From positions 636,392,585-636,456,584 of the forward strand of contig OX422210.1 of the NCBI GenBank assembly GCA_949130495.1: 64,000 bases of DNA, in the 5' to 3' direction. This DNA is from Sambucus nigra (lineage: Eukaryota; Streptophyta; Magnoliopsida; Dipsacales; Adoxaceae). The position numbers were made by a program, and so were the translations under genes. Positions 1-11,122 of the stretch are shown one piece after another. Under the pieces are notes generated by a model. The model did not search any database. It worked only from the letters and a program-made list of their open reading frames with translations, and was not told the origin of the DNA. Position 1 is the first letter of the stretch; the number at the start of each line of letters is the position of its first letter.

Positions 1-1268
1 TAAACGGGATCCAATAACCAGACGGTGTCGACTTCTTCCGCACACGCCTCTAGATATGGCTTTAGGCATTGTCCATTCACTTTGAATGTATTTCCCCCTT
101 TTAAATCATCTAATTCAATAGCTCCGTGGGGGAAAACATTCTTCACTACGAACGGGGCAGACCATCGTGACCGCAACTTGCCCGAAAAGGGATGAAGCCG
201 AGACTTGTAAAGAAGAACTTTTTGCCCGGGAAGAAACTCTTTGCGTCGAATGATGCTATTATGAGCGAGTTTTATTATTTCTTTTTAAATTTTATCATTC
301 TCATACGCATCATTGCGTATTTCTTCTAACTCATTCAATTGAAGCTTGCGGGCTTCACCGGCCTTGTCTATGGCATAATTTAATTGCTTAATCGCCCAAC
401 ATGCCTTGTGTTCTAGCTCAACGGGAAGATGACAAGGTTTGCCATACACAAAGCGGAAAAGGGGACATGCCGAGTTGATTCTTATATGCGGTACGATATG
501 CCCATAGCGAATCGTTCAATCTAAGTGACCAATCTTTCCGGGTAAGATTGATGGTCTTTTCAAGAATGTTTTTGATTTCCCGATTTGCTAGTTCGGCCTG
601 CCCATTTGTTTGCGGGTAATAAGTCATTCCAACCTTGTGAACGACACCATACTTTCGCATGAGCTTCGCGAATGGCCTATTGCAAAAGTGCTTGCCATTA
701 TCACTAATTATCGCTTTCGAAGCACCGAAGCGGGAAAGTATGTGTTCCTGCAGGAATTTTATCACCACTTTGTTGTCATTTGTCTTGGTAGCTATAGTTT
801 CCATCCATTTAAAAATGTAGTCTACCGCGACAAGGATGTATAGGAAACTAAAGGACGGGGGGAAAGGGCCCATGAAGTCAATACCCCAATAGTCGAAGAT
901 CTCAATGATGAGTATGGGGGTAAGAGGCATCATGTCTCATCGGGTAATGGCCCCCATCCGTTGGCACCTATTGCAAGATTTCCAAGCCGAGTTCACATCC
1001 CGAAATATTGTGGGCTAATAGAGGCCGCATTGCATAATTTTTGCGGCCGTCTTTTTCGTCAAAAAGTGGCCACCACAAGCTTCCGAATGACAAAACTGGA
1101 TGACTTTAGAGATTTCATCATCCGGTACACATCGTCGGATGATTTGGTCGGCGCAATATTAAAAAGGAATGGATAATCATAGAAGAACATGCGCGACCAA
1201 GTAATAAATTTTTTCTTATCTTGCGGTGTCCAATCGGGAGGGACGGCTCCCGTGACAAGATAGTTCAC
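1..1268 (-). pseudogene. pol: integrase region of the Athila/Tat-like element
   Basis: Integrase inserts the cDNA into the host genome. The N-terminal segment lies at 1059-1268 (YLVTGAVPPDW, typical of this lineage), and the zinc-binding part between 934 and 1058 is damaged. The catalytic core is at 418-933: [10 protein letters not shown] supplies the first Asp, [10 protein letters not shown] the second, and [11 protein letters not shown] the Glu, so the D-D-E triad is intact. The C-terminal region continues in positions 417 to 1 with KVLLYKSRLHPFSGKLRSRW, the usual pattern of the DNA-binding C-terminal domain, interrupted by a stop near 265. The coding region appears to end close to the window edge. 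Confidence 0.85.
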
Positions 1269-1307
1269 TTTATCCGCAAACCAGGGTAAAGAAGAGGTAG
1301 CAAAAAG

Positions 1308-1835
1308 TTACTCATCCGGAAAGTATTCGTCTATGGGTACGGGATCACTAGGTACGTCGAACGAAAGCCGCGATAAGTGGTCGGCAACGACGTTTTCTAC
1401 TCCTTTCTTATCTTTGATGGAGAGATTGAACTCTTGTAGGAGTAGGATCCACCTTATGAGGCACGACTTGGCATCTTTCTTTGCAAGTAGGTATTTCAAA
1501 GTCGCGTGGTCGGTGAAGCAAGTAATGGGAGAACCGATGAGATATGACCGGAATTTATCAAGGACAAAGACTACTGCTAGCAACTCTTTCTCCGTAGTAG
1601 AGTAGTTGAGTTGAGGTCCGATAAGAGTCCGGCTAGCGTAGTAGATGGCATGAGCTTGCTTATCCTTTCTTTGGCCCAAAACATCCCCTATCGCATAATC
1701 GCTAGCATCACACATAAGTTCGAATGGTAAGGACAGATCCGTAAATTGCATGATGGGAGCAGACACAAGCATGGTTTTCAGTTTTTCAAAAGAGCTTTGG
1801 CATGCTTCCGTCCACTCGAATGGGGTGTCCTTCAT
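1308..1835 (-). pseudogene. pol: RNase H domain of the Athila/Tat-like element
   Basis: This is the best preserved stretch of the element: 175 codons without a stop. RNase H degrades the RNA template during cDNA synthesis. The four acidic positions expected for the fold are visible: [27 protein letters not shown] and VVADHLSRL. The domain follows the RT thumb directly and ends at a stop at 1308, after which the integrase part starts in the same strand. It is listed as a pseudogene because the polyprotein it belongs to is broken on both sides. Confidence 0.85.
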
Positions 1836-3020
1836 GAGTAGGTTGCTTAAGGGTTTAGCGATGGCTCTAAAGTCCTTAATGAACCTTCAATAAAACCCCG
1901 CGTGGCCTAAGAATGAGGGTACTTCCTTAAGCAATTTTGGTGGGGGGAGATCAGCTATGACATCTATTTTTGCCCTATCAACTTCTATTCCCTTGGATGA
2001 TACGATGTGGCCAAGAACTATTCCCTCGGTGACCATGAAATGGCATTTCTCCTAATTCAGCACTAAGTTCTTTTCCACACACTGAGCAAGTACTTTTTCC
2101 AGCTTTTCTAAACAATGATCGAAAAAGGTGCCAAAAACGCTGAAATTTTCATTGAACACTTCGAGTCCTCTCTCGACCATGTCGCTAAATAAGCTCAACA
2201 TGCACCTTTGAAAGGTCGCGGGTGCATTACACAAGCCAAATGGCATACGTTTGTAGGCAAACGTACCAAAAGGGCAAGTGAAGGTCGCCTTTTCCTGGTC
2301 AAGCACATCCACCTAAATCTGGTTATATTCGGAATAACCATCAAGGAAGCAATAATAAGGGTTTCCCGCTACTCTCTCAAGCATTTGATCAATAAATGGC
2401 AAGGGAAAATGGTCTTTCCTAGTTCTCGCATTGAGTTTCCGATAATCAATGCAAACGTGCCACCCGGTGGTGGTACATTGGGAAACTAGCTCTCCCTTGG
2501 CGTTCTCAATCACTGTCATACCCGACTTCTTCGGGACGACTTGAATAGGTCTCACCCACTTGCTATCCGAGATTGGGTAGATAATCCCGGCATCCAATAA
2601 CTTGATAATCTCGATTCTCACAACTTATTTCATGTTCTGATTTAGTCTTCTTTGCATTTCTCTAGAGGGTTTGACATCCTCTTCGAGATGGATCTTGTGA
2701 GTGCAAATAAAAGGACTTATCCCCTTCAAATCAGCAATGCACCAACCAAAAGCACTTTGGTGATTCCTCAGAATTTTCAACAATTTACCCTCCTGCTCTT
2801 CGTCTAGGCTAGAGGAGAAAACAACCGAAAATGTATCATCCTCTCCTAGGTATGCATATTTAATATGGGAGGGGAGTTTCTTTAATTCAAGGGTTAGAAA
2901 TTTGTCACTGGAGGGAACCATGCGTGTATCCCTCAGAGGTAACTCCTCGAATCTAGAAACCCAATTAACATCTCTCGCGTCCTCGTCCGACGCACTCTCA
3001 TCGAGTAACTCTCTTAACAC
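1836..3020 (-). pseudogene. pol: reverse transcriptase region, catalytic motif lost
   Basis: The RNA-dependent DNA polymerase runs from the linker (2625-3020, with the typical FGWCIADLKGISP) through the fingers and palm. CIDYRKLNARTRKDHFPLP lies in 2313-2621, and MPFGLCNAPATFQRCM in 2052-2312. The catalytic motif that should read F-x-D-D-F reads FNENF at 2142-2156, so both catalytic aspartates are absent. Stops interrupt the frame near 2622, 2312 and 2051. After 2051 the thumb continues with GHIVSSKGIEVD and a degraded FLGHAGFY-stop-RRFI equivalent. The enzyme is certainly inactive. Confidence 0.85.
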
Positions 3021-3116
3021 CCTAACCTCCCTCTCGAAGTCGATGTACGTTCCCTCACTCTCATGTATCGCCGCTAAACAGGACCCTAAGGTGTCGCCAC
3101 AGTAATTCTCCTCAAA

Positions 3117-4205
3117 TTACTCCTCTACTATCTCATCTATGAGACTCACCGCGTGAAGATCATCTTCCTCCCCCGTATGTTGGGCTATGTGGAAGATGTT
3201 GGTTTCCAAGGTCATGTTCCCAAAGGTGAGAAGCATTCGCCCATTTCGAGTATTGATGATTGCGTTAGCCGTAGCTAAGAATGGGCGCCCAAGGATGATG
3301 GGAACATGGTTGCTCGAGTTAAAGGAGGGCTCCGTATCCCGAATGACAAAGTCTACCGGGAAGTATAAAGTGTCAACTTGGACGATCACATCCTCGATTA
3401 TGCCTCTTGGGATCTTCATGGTTCGATCCGCTAATTAGAGAGTGACCTTTGTGGGCTTGAGGTCGCCCAAATCAAGTTGCCTATAAATGGAGTAAGGGAG
3501 GATATTTACGCTTGCTCCCAAGTCAAGTAAGGCCTTTTCGATTTTGTTGTCTCTAATGATGCAGGAAATGGTGGGTGCACCGGGATCTTTGAATTTAGGC
3601 GGGAGATCATTCAGTAGAATGGAGCTCACGTTCTGGGTTAGAAAGACATTCTTTTTTACCTTCATTTTTCTCTTTACCATCAACAAGTCTTTGATGACTT
3701 TAGCATAAGCTGGAATTTGCTTGATGGCATTAAGAAAAGGTAAATTCAGCTTTACTTTCTTTAGCACTTCTAGCACATCCTCACGTGGGTTTCCTTTATG
3801 GGAGGGAATCAACCTTTGAGGAAACGGTGCCGCAGAGGGTGGCTTCACTACTACCTCTGGCTTTCTAGCGTCTTCTTTATCACTCTCATTCAAGGGGACA
3901 TCTTCGGCCTCTTTCTTGCCGGGCGAAATCTCCTTATCTTTCATTGTGTCATGTGGGGGAGGTGATAAATCAATGACTCTCCCACTACGAAGAGTGGTCA
4001 CAGCTTGACATTGCTCCTGATGTTCAGTAGAGGTGGAGCTAACACTAGTTTGACCTTGGGGAGGTCTTTGGCCTTGGGCAGGAAACTTTCCCTTCTCTTG
4101 GACACTCAACGAGGATTGTATCTTTGACAGATTTGCATTTATGTCGCTAATTAGACGATCATATTTGGCATTGGTCGCGGTCTGGCTTGCGATGAATTGA
4201 TTCAT
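3117..4205 (-). pseudogene. protease region of the Athila/Tat-like element
   Basis: This is the aspartic protease that would process the gag-pol polyprotein. The stretch 3435-4205 opens with a coiled-coil-like segment and the phrase TTLRSGRVI. It ends with ALLDLGASVNILPYSIY, where the D of DLGAS is the expected catalytic aspartate; the DLGAS form is usual in Athila/Tat rather than DTGAS. After a stop near 3434 the fold continues at 3117-3419 with PIILGRPFLATANAIIN, the conserved flap and C-terminal part of retropepsins. One in-frame stop separates the two halves. Confidence 0.85.
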
Positions 4206-4262
4206 GGTATCCTCGAGAGTTCTCCGCGGTGGTGGGATGTAAGATCCTTGAGGTGGTGGTAC

Positions 4263-5629
4263 TTACACATGTCCTTGCATATGTGGAGCTTGTTGAAAGT
4301 GTTGTGGTGAAGGAGGGGCAACATGTGAAGTAGGGTTCATTGCGGCATGTTGTTGCCCATAGTTAAAACCATGATGGTTTTTCCATGAACGGTTGTATGA
4401 ATTCCCGTGCGGGGAACCGAAATTACCCTTAAATCCTCCTATACCACTAACTTGCTCCTGAAGCATTACTTTGTGGGCGGGTATAGTCTGGCATTCCTCA
4501 GTTGAATGGACTACCTCACAAATAGCACACACATTCTCGACGGGGTTTGGTATGGATCCGGCTGGTCCTTTTCCATATATCTCGCATAGGTCTCGAAATA
4601 CTTTCTCAAGGGTATCTAATCGACTGTCCGTCATGGAATTCTTATCTAAGTGAAATAGGCCGGACGCCGACGGGGTGGTGGTCATTTCATGATTTTGATT
4701 TTGAGCGTTAGGGTCAGATGTATCCCAGGATTGGGTAGTCTCGGCAACATACCTCAGGTGAAGCTCAGCATCGTGGTCATCTAAATCGACAAACGAACCA
4801 CTTCCCATGGTTTCAACAAGTTGCTTGGAGTTAAGATTCAACCCATTATAGAGAAAAAAGATGATTTGCGCTGAATCAAATCCATGATGGGGGCATGAAG
4901 TAATTAACTCGTTGAAACGCTCATAATATCGATGAAATGGCTCATTTTCAGATTGCCTGAACGCTTGAATTTGAGCCTTTATGGAGATTGTTCGATGTGT
5001 TGGGAAGAACTTCTTGAGAAATCTCGATTGGAATTCGTTCTAAGATGGAATCGAGCTTGGAGGTAAAGACCATAACCAGGTCTTAGCTTTATCTTTGAGC
5101 GAGAAAGGGAAGAGTTTGAGGCGGATCACCTCTTGTGTGCAAGTTTGATCATTGAGAGTATCGCACACATCCTCAAATTCCCTAATGTGAAGGTATGGCT
5201 TTTCAGAATCCATACCATGGTAGTGAGGTAACATCTGGATCATCCCATTTTTAAAACGTAATTGCTCGACATTATATGGGAGTATAATGCATCCCGGAGT
5301 GACAGTGCGCTCGGGATATAAAAATTCTCTCAGCGGGCGGTATGGGGGCTCTTCCTCACCGGCAGCTGCACTACCGTGTTGCGACATCTCTCTCTCTCAC
5401 TTAATGACTCGGTGCTCTCACTTAGTGTGCTCGAAGTGTGCTCGGAGGTGTGTCCTAAGAAGGAAAACGGAGTGTTATTGGAGATTGAGTGTGACGGTGT
5501 GGGAGGTGGAATCCAGAACTGTGGGGCATTTGGAGTGTGGTGACTATCAGGGTTATACTCAACGATTGGATTTTCGTGAATGCTGGTTGGAGTATTATGG
5601 GGTGTGGGAGTGAGTTCAGAATTTTGCAT
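4263..5629 (-). pseudogene. gag: gag region of the Athila/Tat-like element
   Basis: Gag is the structural protein of the retrotransposon particle. The first ATG after the primer site is at 5629 and opens a Thr/Pro/Ser-rich N-terminus. The frame then shifts near 5390 to a segment starting MSQHGS, which carries the retrotransposon gag core (positions 5040-5387, with the signature WLWSLPPSSI near its end). A stop at about 5040 breaks the frame, which continues through RYYERFNEL-like sequence to 4263-4841. That last part holds a short Cys-His motif CAICEVVHSTEEC (C-x2-C-x3-H-x4-C), like the reduced zinc knuckle of this lineage, and a Gln/His/Pro-rich tail. There are at least one frameshift and two in-frame stops, so it is a pseudogene. 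Confidence 0.8.
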
Positions 5630-5755
5630 TAATGGCTTATGAGAGATGATTGTGAATCTTTTTGTGCTTTTTGAATTTTTTTATGTTTTTGGATTTTTTT
5701 GAAATTTTTGGTCAAAGCTTTGGATTGACTCGATCTAATCCTAAGTCTACCCAAT

Positions 5756-5773
5756 TCCCCGACAACGGCGCCA
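5756..5773 (-). other. primer-binding site, tRNA-Asp type
   Basis: On the minus strand this reads TGGCGCCGTTGTCGGGGA, complementary to the 3' end of plant tRNA-Asp with one or two mismatches. It lies 6 bp from the LTR edge at 5780, where minus-strand DNA synthesis would be primed. Confidence 0.9.
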
Positions 5774-5779
5774 AAAAAT

Positions 5780-7247
5780 TGATGCGACTCAGAAAGTGTC
5801 TCTAATATGCGTTCACTCTAGGCTCAAGTGCAAGCCTGTCGCGTTAGTAATAAACCCGGTAAGTCGGGATCGTATCCACAGGGAAAAAGGACAACGAAGT
5901 TGTAACAACGGGAAAAGACGAAGGAACCCTAACTCTGACTCTAAAAAGAAAGGAAAAATGATTTGGTTTTTGAGAATGATTATGCTAAATGCAATTATGA
6001 AATTATGAAGAAATGCATTTACACTAAACTACCTAAAATATGATTGAAAAATGATTTGAAACTTTTGAACTAAGTTATGGGAAAAACAGGACGGGAATAC
6101 AATCCCCCAACCCTAGTGTATTGCAGTTATAATATTAATTGTAAATTTAACTGATTAATTTAACTCGGAATTTAGTACTCCCAAGCATTACGTATACGAG
6201 GTTCAAGCCCACGTCATACTTAATCTGAGGACGAGTAAATTGGTATCGCGATAGTGACACTCGAATTGCATTCTAAATCATCACGGTTACCCAGAGGCAA
6301 ACGAGATATAAAGACCTACAATTATTGTATCCCTACGCAATACTAGCATAATCAATCACTAAATTCAGAGGATTAATTTTATACACATGAAATAATCACA
6401 TCAGGCTGGGTTCATGTATCCCGGCCTTAGAAAATCTAGCCTAACATGCTGAAAGTAATGAAAACAGTGTTTAATGTGCAGGAATTCATGATTATTCTAA
6501 GGAAAACTTGTGAATTGATGAAAAAGGGAATTAAACAGATGAAATTACTTACTAATTTTACCAAAGCACTCAAAGTATTAGCTAGAATTACTGGTAATCA
6601 CCGAAATCTCAACAAAGCTTCAATCTTGGTATTAAAAGAACAAACTGTATCTAAAACTAGGGTTTGCTGGAAAAGAAAAGAAAAAATTACCCTAATTCTC
6701 CGTCCAAATAATAATAATAATATGGGTTTTTATACCCTACAACAATTCGAGAGTTTCAGCTGTACTAGGATTCTTTTTCGGAGCAGATAAGATTTATAAA
6801 TCTCGATAGCCGAACCGATCCGGGCCTTAGGCGGACCGGTCTGCCTCCAAAGCGGATCGGTTCTTTTTATTTCTAAATCTACCCAAGATGAAATCTTTCT
6901 TTTTTCTTTAAACTCCTATAATGAACCCTCATCCACAAAGTTAACTATGGTGGAAATAGAGAAAGTGATGATAAAATAGAGGATGAGGGAAAAAGTCTTA
7001 CAGGGATCGAAGGGTGACTACAAGAACAGAAGAAAAACGATGGCAAATAAACAAGCAGCAAACGATCGTGAAAGAAAGATTAAAGGCGAAGGAAATTCTA
7101 AGTGCAAAATATTTGAGGTGAAAATAAATGGGGGGAAACTCCTACTAATTTATAGGTTGCCTCGATAAAAGAGAATGAAATGATTAACTCAACGAACGAT
7201 TAAACTATCGCCGATTACACGCTTCACGATGCTCTAAAACTCCATCA
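5780..7247 (-). repeat. 5' LTR of the Athila/Tat-like element
   Basis: The LTR edge next to the primer site is TGATGCGACT at 5780. The far edge is set at CTCCATCA (7247), because it gives matching TGATG/CATCA termini and a length (about 1470 bp) like that of the related LTR at 18030-19493. The phrase TAAGTCGGGATCGTATCCAC near 5860 is shared with the other tRNA-Asp-primed LTRs of this window. A box with three inverted copies of a GAACCGATCCG-like word lies at 6810-6863. The far edge is an inference, because the partner LTR is outside the window. Confidence 0.65.
6724..6739 (-). promoter_or_regulatory. TATA box in the 5' LTR
   Basis: The minus strand reads GGGTATAAAAACCC, a good plant TATA box about 960 bp upstream of the primer site. 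A second AT-rich candidate, TTTATAAATC, lies at about 6790-6800, just downstream of the palindromic box in the transcribed sense. Confidence 0.5.
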
Positions 7248-7919
7248 TACCCCTTGGCGGTTTGAAAAGTTTGAATTATTTACAAAAATTCCATTATCAA
7301 CCGTACCAATGAAATTTTTTACAAGTGTGGAAAGTAGGCTGCCAATCAAAAATTCAATAAGTACACAGAGCAACATTCGGAGCAAAAGACTCCATACTTT
7401 TGATCAATCATCAAACATGGAGCATTGGGGGCTTTTGTTATATTTAAAAATTATCTCCCCACATGAATCAATGAAATATAGACACTTGTCATCCTATGTG
7501 GCCTTATAGTTTTCTTGATCGACATCAGAGGAACCTAGTCGGATGGAAAGTTGACCAACTCTAGAATTCGAACCACCAAGAATACCAAACGTTACTCGGC
7601 TGGAATGACGACCAACACTGAATTCCGAGAGTCTCATTTATTTTATACAGATGTAAATGCCTAGAAATATAAAGGCATTTCATCTAGGGTTTTACACCAC
7701 TATAAGTACAGAATACTACCTCAGCTCATGGGACAAGCCAATCATTCTCAATCACACCATATTGAGCTATTGTAATAAAAAAAACTAATAGTGGACATAG
7801 GCTTTCTTCACAGTCGAACCACTTTAAAAATCTCTTCTCTCATGTGTTTGATTTTATTAACCTACTATATATTATCTATGGTTATAAATCTGGATTAAGT
7901 CCATTTTTAGGCATCAACA
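7248..7919 (+). mobile_element. 3' end of a TGTT-type LTR element (internal tail plus LTR 7436-7919)
   Basis: An LTR of 484 bp starts TGTTATAT at 7436 and ends ATCAACA at 7919. It is preceded by the purine-rich GCATTGGGGGCTTT, the expected position and form of a polypurine tract, so this is a 3' LTR in plus orientation. A TATAAGTAC box lies near 7701. The phrase GTGGACATAGGC followed by GTCGAACCACT near 7795 is a U5 pattern shared with the LTRs at 13287 and 34605. About 190 bp of internal sequence remain before the minus-strand Athila/Tat-like element interrupts it at 7247. Confidence 0.7.
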
Positions 7920-7956
7920 GTGTTCTTCATTGATGATATGTGCATGGCCTTGCTTC

Positions 7957-10561
7957 TGTAATAACCCTAATTTTCTATATAATGATTGGCAAGACATAAT
8001 ACGCTAAAGATGGGGCTTGTATAATAATTTCAATCATTCTCATCATCAAACCATAATATGACATTTATAATTTTAAATCAAAATGCACAATAAAACCATT
8101 TAAATAATAACTGGTAGTAGATAAATCCAATCTCCCAAAAGTTATAAACATCCATCACAAGTATAACTCATATCTAAAAGATTGAATAATAAACTTCGGG
8201 CTTATGCCCATACAATCTCTGAAATAGTAAAATGACTGGAATGGAAATAATAACCTAAACTAGAGTAAATTCAACTGGAATGACTAATGAGCAAGTACGA
8301 CCATAAGTCTGATCTCCTGCCATCCCTGTTGTCCCTGCCTAGGAAAACTTGGTGGGAAAAACATTTTATAATTTAAGTTAGCGCCCTAGAGTTATGAGAA
8401 TTAACTTACGAAATCAATAGGCAATTATGCAGTTAATTCATATTATACACCACCCATCGACACTCATATGAAATAAGTATCTCGCCCCTTATTTATGTGT
8501 AATACTATATGCATATCAACCCAAATCCCATGTATGAAGTCCGATAACTACACCAATAAGGTTATATTCAATGCATCTAACACAATTCATACACTTAAGC
8601 TAACCATCAACACATATGCTCTTAGTCCTAAGAGTAAGCTCTACAATACTACCCACAAGAAATAACATATCATTCATTATGCATTCTACGTAGTATTAGG
8701 TTCATCAATAATTGTCTACATTTTTAGACTACAGGGATTTATTCTCAATTAATTTATATAATTATATATGTCCTTACATATATACAACACATTAAGGCAT
8801 CTACCTTCAGTGTCCCGTTCATGCTCTATCTGTAAGTTCGGAAGATTCCCTCATCCAAATGGACATCACAAAACACAAACATGCGGGGCGGTCCATAAGT
8901 AGTACACCATTGCACGATCCATACCGCCGACGGTGAAAGTAGATTCCATCTATCCCAATTACCTCCTCGTAAGTGGTGCTACCACATAGGAACTAAAATA
9001 ATGACCTACATAATGCCCTACATAATGCCTAGCCCACTTGTGCCTACGTGTGCTATGGTCTCAAGACGTACGCAACCCCAACCGTTAGGCTTTCCACGAA
9101 TATGAGTATGCTCGCACAAATAAATAAATACATATTTTAACACATAATATGTATAGGCAATTAACCCTATAATTACCCCCAATAAGTCTCATCAATCCCC
9201 AATTAATATCCTTACTTTAATAATTACCCATCTAATTAGTTGTCAATTTCTCCAATTAATAAATAGTGACACAAAATGTATTTTTAATTAATTATCCACT
9301 CACTTAGATGAGCTCCCACATACTCGCTTAAGTTAAAAAAAATCACCTGAATATTTCTCCGGTCCCAACCTAACCCAAACCCTTATGACAAAAATATATT
9401 TTTAATTAGTTATCCACTCACTTAGATGACCTCCCACATACATGCTTAAGTTCATAAAAATCACTCGAATATTTCCCCGGTCCCAACCTGACCTAGGCCC
9501 AGAGGCCGAATCGATTCGCCTCTAAGGCCGAACGAATTGATTCATCCCAAGTCGAAATGGTTCGCCAGGAAGGCCAAATCGATTCGAATTTTGGAAGAAG
9601 CCAAGAACTGCTACATTTTTCTATGCGGGTTTCACACTTTCAAACAAAATTTTCTTCCAAATGTTTTAACCATTTTTATTACAATAATTATAGATTCCTC
9701 ATGATCCAAAAATACTTTTTGTATGATCATCTAACCAAATAAACATAAGATTCTGCCCCCATAATCCCATAAATTAAACCCAACATTTGGGTCCATCTAA
9801 CCCAATTTTGATCATACTTTTTATCTAATCATTCTAAGAATTAAGGGATCAATACCTAAATTGCAATCATTGAATTAACAATCCTACGACATGAATTCTA
9901 AGGTTCAACTTCCAATTAACACGATACCAATACTGGGTTTATCACCAAATAGTTTAAACCTTAAACATAACCCGAAATCGTTATGATAAATGCATAAATG
10001 AATTAAGAAACAAATTCTAATTGATTTAGCAAGAGAATTATTTCCTTAAACAAGCAATTGGAGTATCTTCTCTTAGATCCTTGTTAATTCTCCTTTCTCT
10101 AACCCTGGTAACTTCTCCAATGGGTGTGATGCTGCTATGTTTTTTTTCAAATAGACTTTTAGGTTGTTAATTATCATTTTATAACCCTAATCCCATATTA
10201 CACTCAAACCCCCAATTTTAGGTCCCCAAATAAGTCTGAAACACTGCCTGAATTACCCTAATAACTCTCCTAAGGGTATTCCTATGCCTCGGGCCCAAAC
10301 TTATATGTCTAAAACACCTAAACGAGTCCTCAATTCTCTCTAGAACGCGCCGATACTATATCTACCCAAGTTACACACTTGAATTATATTTAATCACCAT
10401 ATAACAATAATTTAATTTGACAAACAATTTATTTTTTACGAGTGAACACATTATGCATAAATGAATCATATAAACATGCAATTACAACCACGCAATTCAT
10501 TCACAAATTTATTTAATTAAATTCTACCAAAAATAATATTATAAAAACACGGGGTATTACA
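7957..10561 (-). mobile_element. solo LTR of a Tekay/Del-like chromovirus
   Basis: This 2.6-kb block has matching termini TGTAAT/ATTACA. Read on the minus strand it starts TGTAATACCCCGTGTTTTT, the usual start of Tekay/Del LTRs. There is no primer site or polypurine tract beside it. Flanks are GCTTC on the left and ACTTC on the right, a 5-bp target duplication with one mismatch, and the host element resumes collinearly across it. Both facts indicate a solo LTR left by recombination between two LTRs. It contains a cluster of GAATCGATTCG-like palindromes at 9497-9590. Confidence 0.7.
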
Positions 10562-11122
10562 ACTTCCTTTTACATTTACTCATTATGCCTGCATGTCCCG
10601 TGTGTCTTACTCTCCATTCAAAGTGTTTTTATTTATTGAGTGTAATAACCAGAGATGATTTGATGTCATGCAAACTTTAATATTTATCTAGATTATAAAA
10701 TTTTTGCCAAATAATATTTTTCAGTTGTGCTCTCTCTTCCTCTGACATTTAAGGTCTCAGTTGTGATGAAGTTGTTCTAATAATGTTAATAATTTAGGAC
10801 TTTTGAGTGAATTCATTCACTATGCTAATAACTTGTTTAAATCCTTTTTTGTTATTGTTGAGCTTGTCTTTTTAATTATTTGGGAATACTTTTGAGGAAA
10901 CATTATGTCTGTGGGTTTCTCTGAAAATTCTCGTGAGACAACACTCGTCCACTAGGGTAACCTAGGGGTTTAACGGCTTATTACATATGCTAAATGTAAT
11001 TGTTCGCACTCAAAAATTGCAATTTATTTTTTGTACATATTTCTCATCTTGTGGTATATCTTGCATTTATGCTTTCTTTACACTTCATTGATAGCGACTA
11101 GGAATGTGTAAGTTAGGGGGTA

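Larger units (their letters stand above)
1..7247 (-). mobile_element. Athila/Tat-like Ty3/gypsy LTR retrotransposon, left end outside window
   Basis: Read on the minus strand, this is an LTR (5780-7247), a primer-binding site (5756-5773) complementary to plant tRNA-Asp, then gag, protease, reverse transcriptase, RNase H and integrase in that order down to position 1. The domain order (integrase after RNase H) is that of Ty3/gypsy elements, and the tRNA-Asp primer with DLGAS-type protease and a long gag fits the Athila/Tat group. The 3' LTR and the second target duplication lie outside the window. Every domain is interrupted by stops or frame changes, and the RT catalytic motif is lost, so this copy cannot move on its own. 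It is inserted in the internal tail of another LTR element whose LTR begins at 7436. Confidence 0.9.

Noticed and set aside
5287..5613. Cys-rich plus-strand frame opposite gag
   Set aside because: It lies antisense to the gag N-terminus and has no motif spacing of a known finger; a shadow of the gag sequence.
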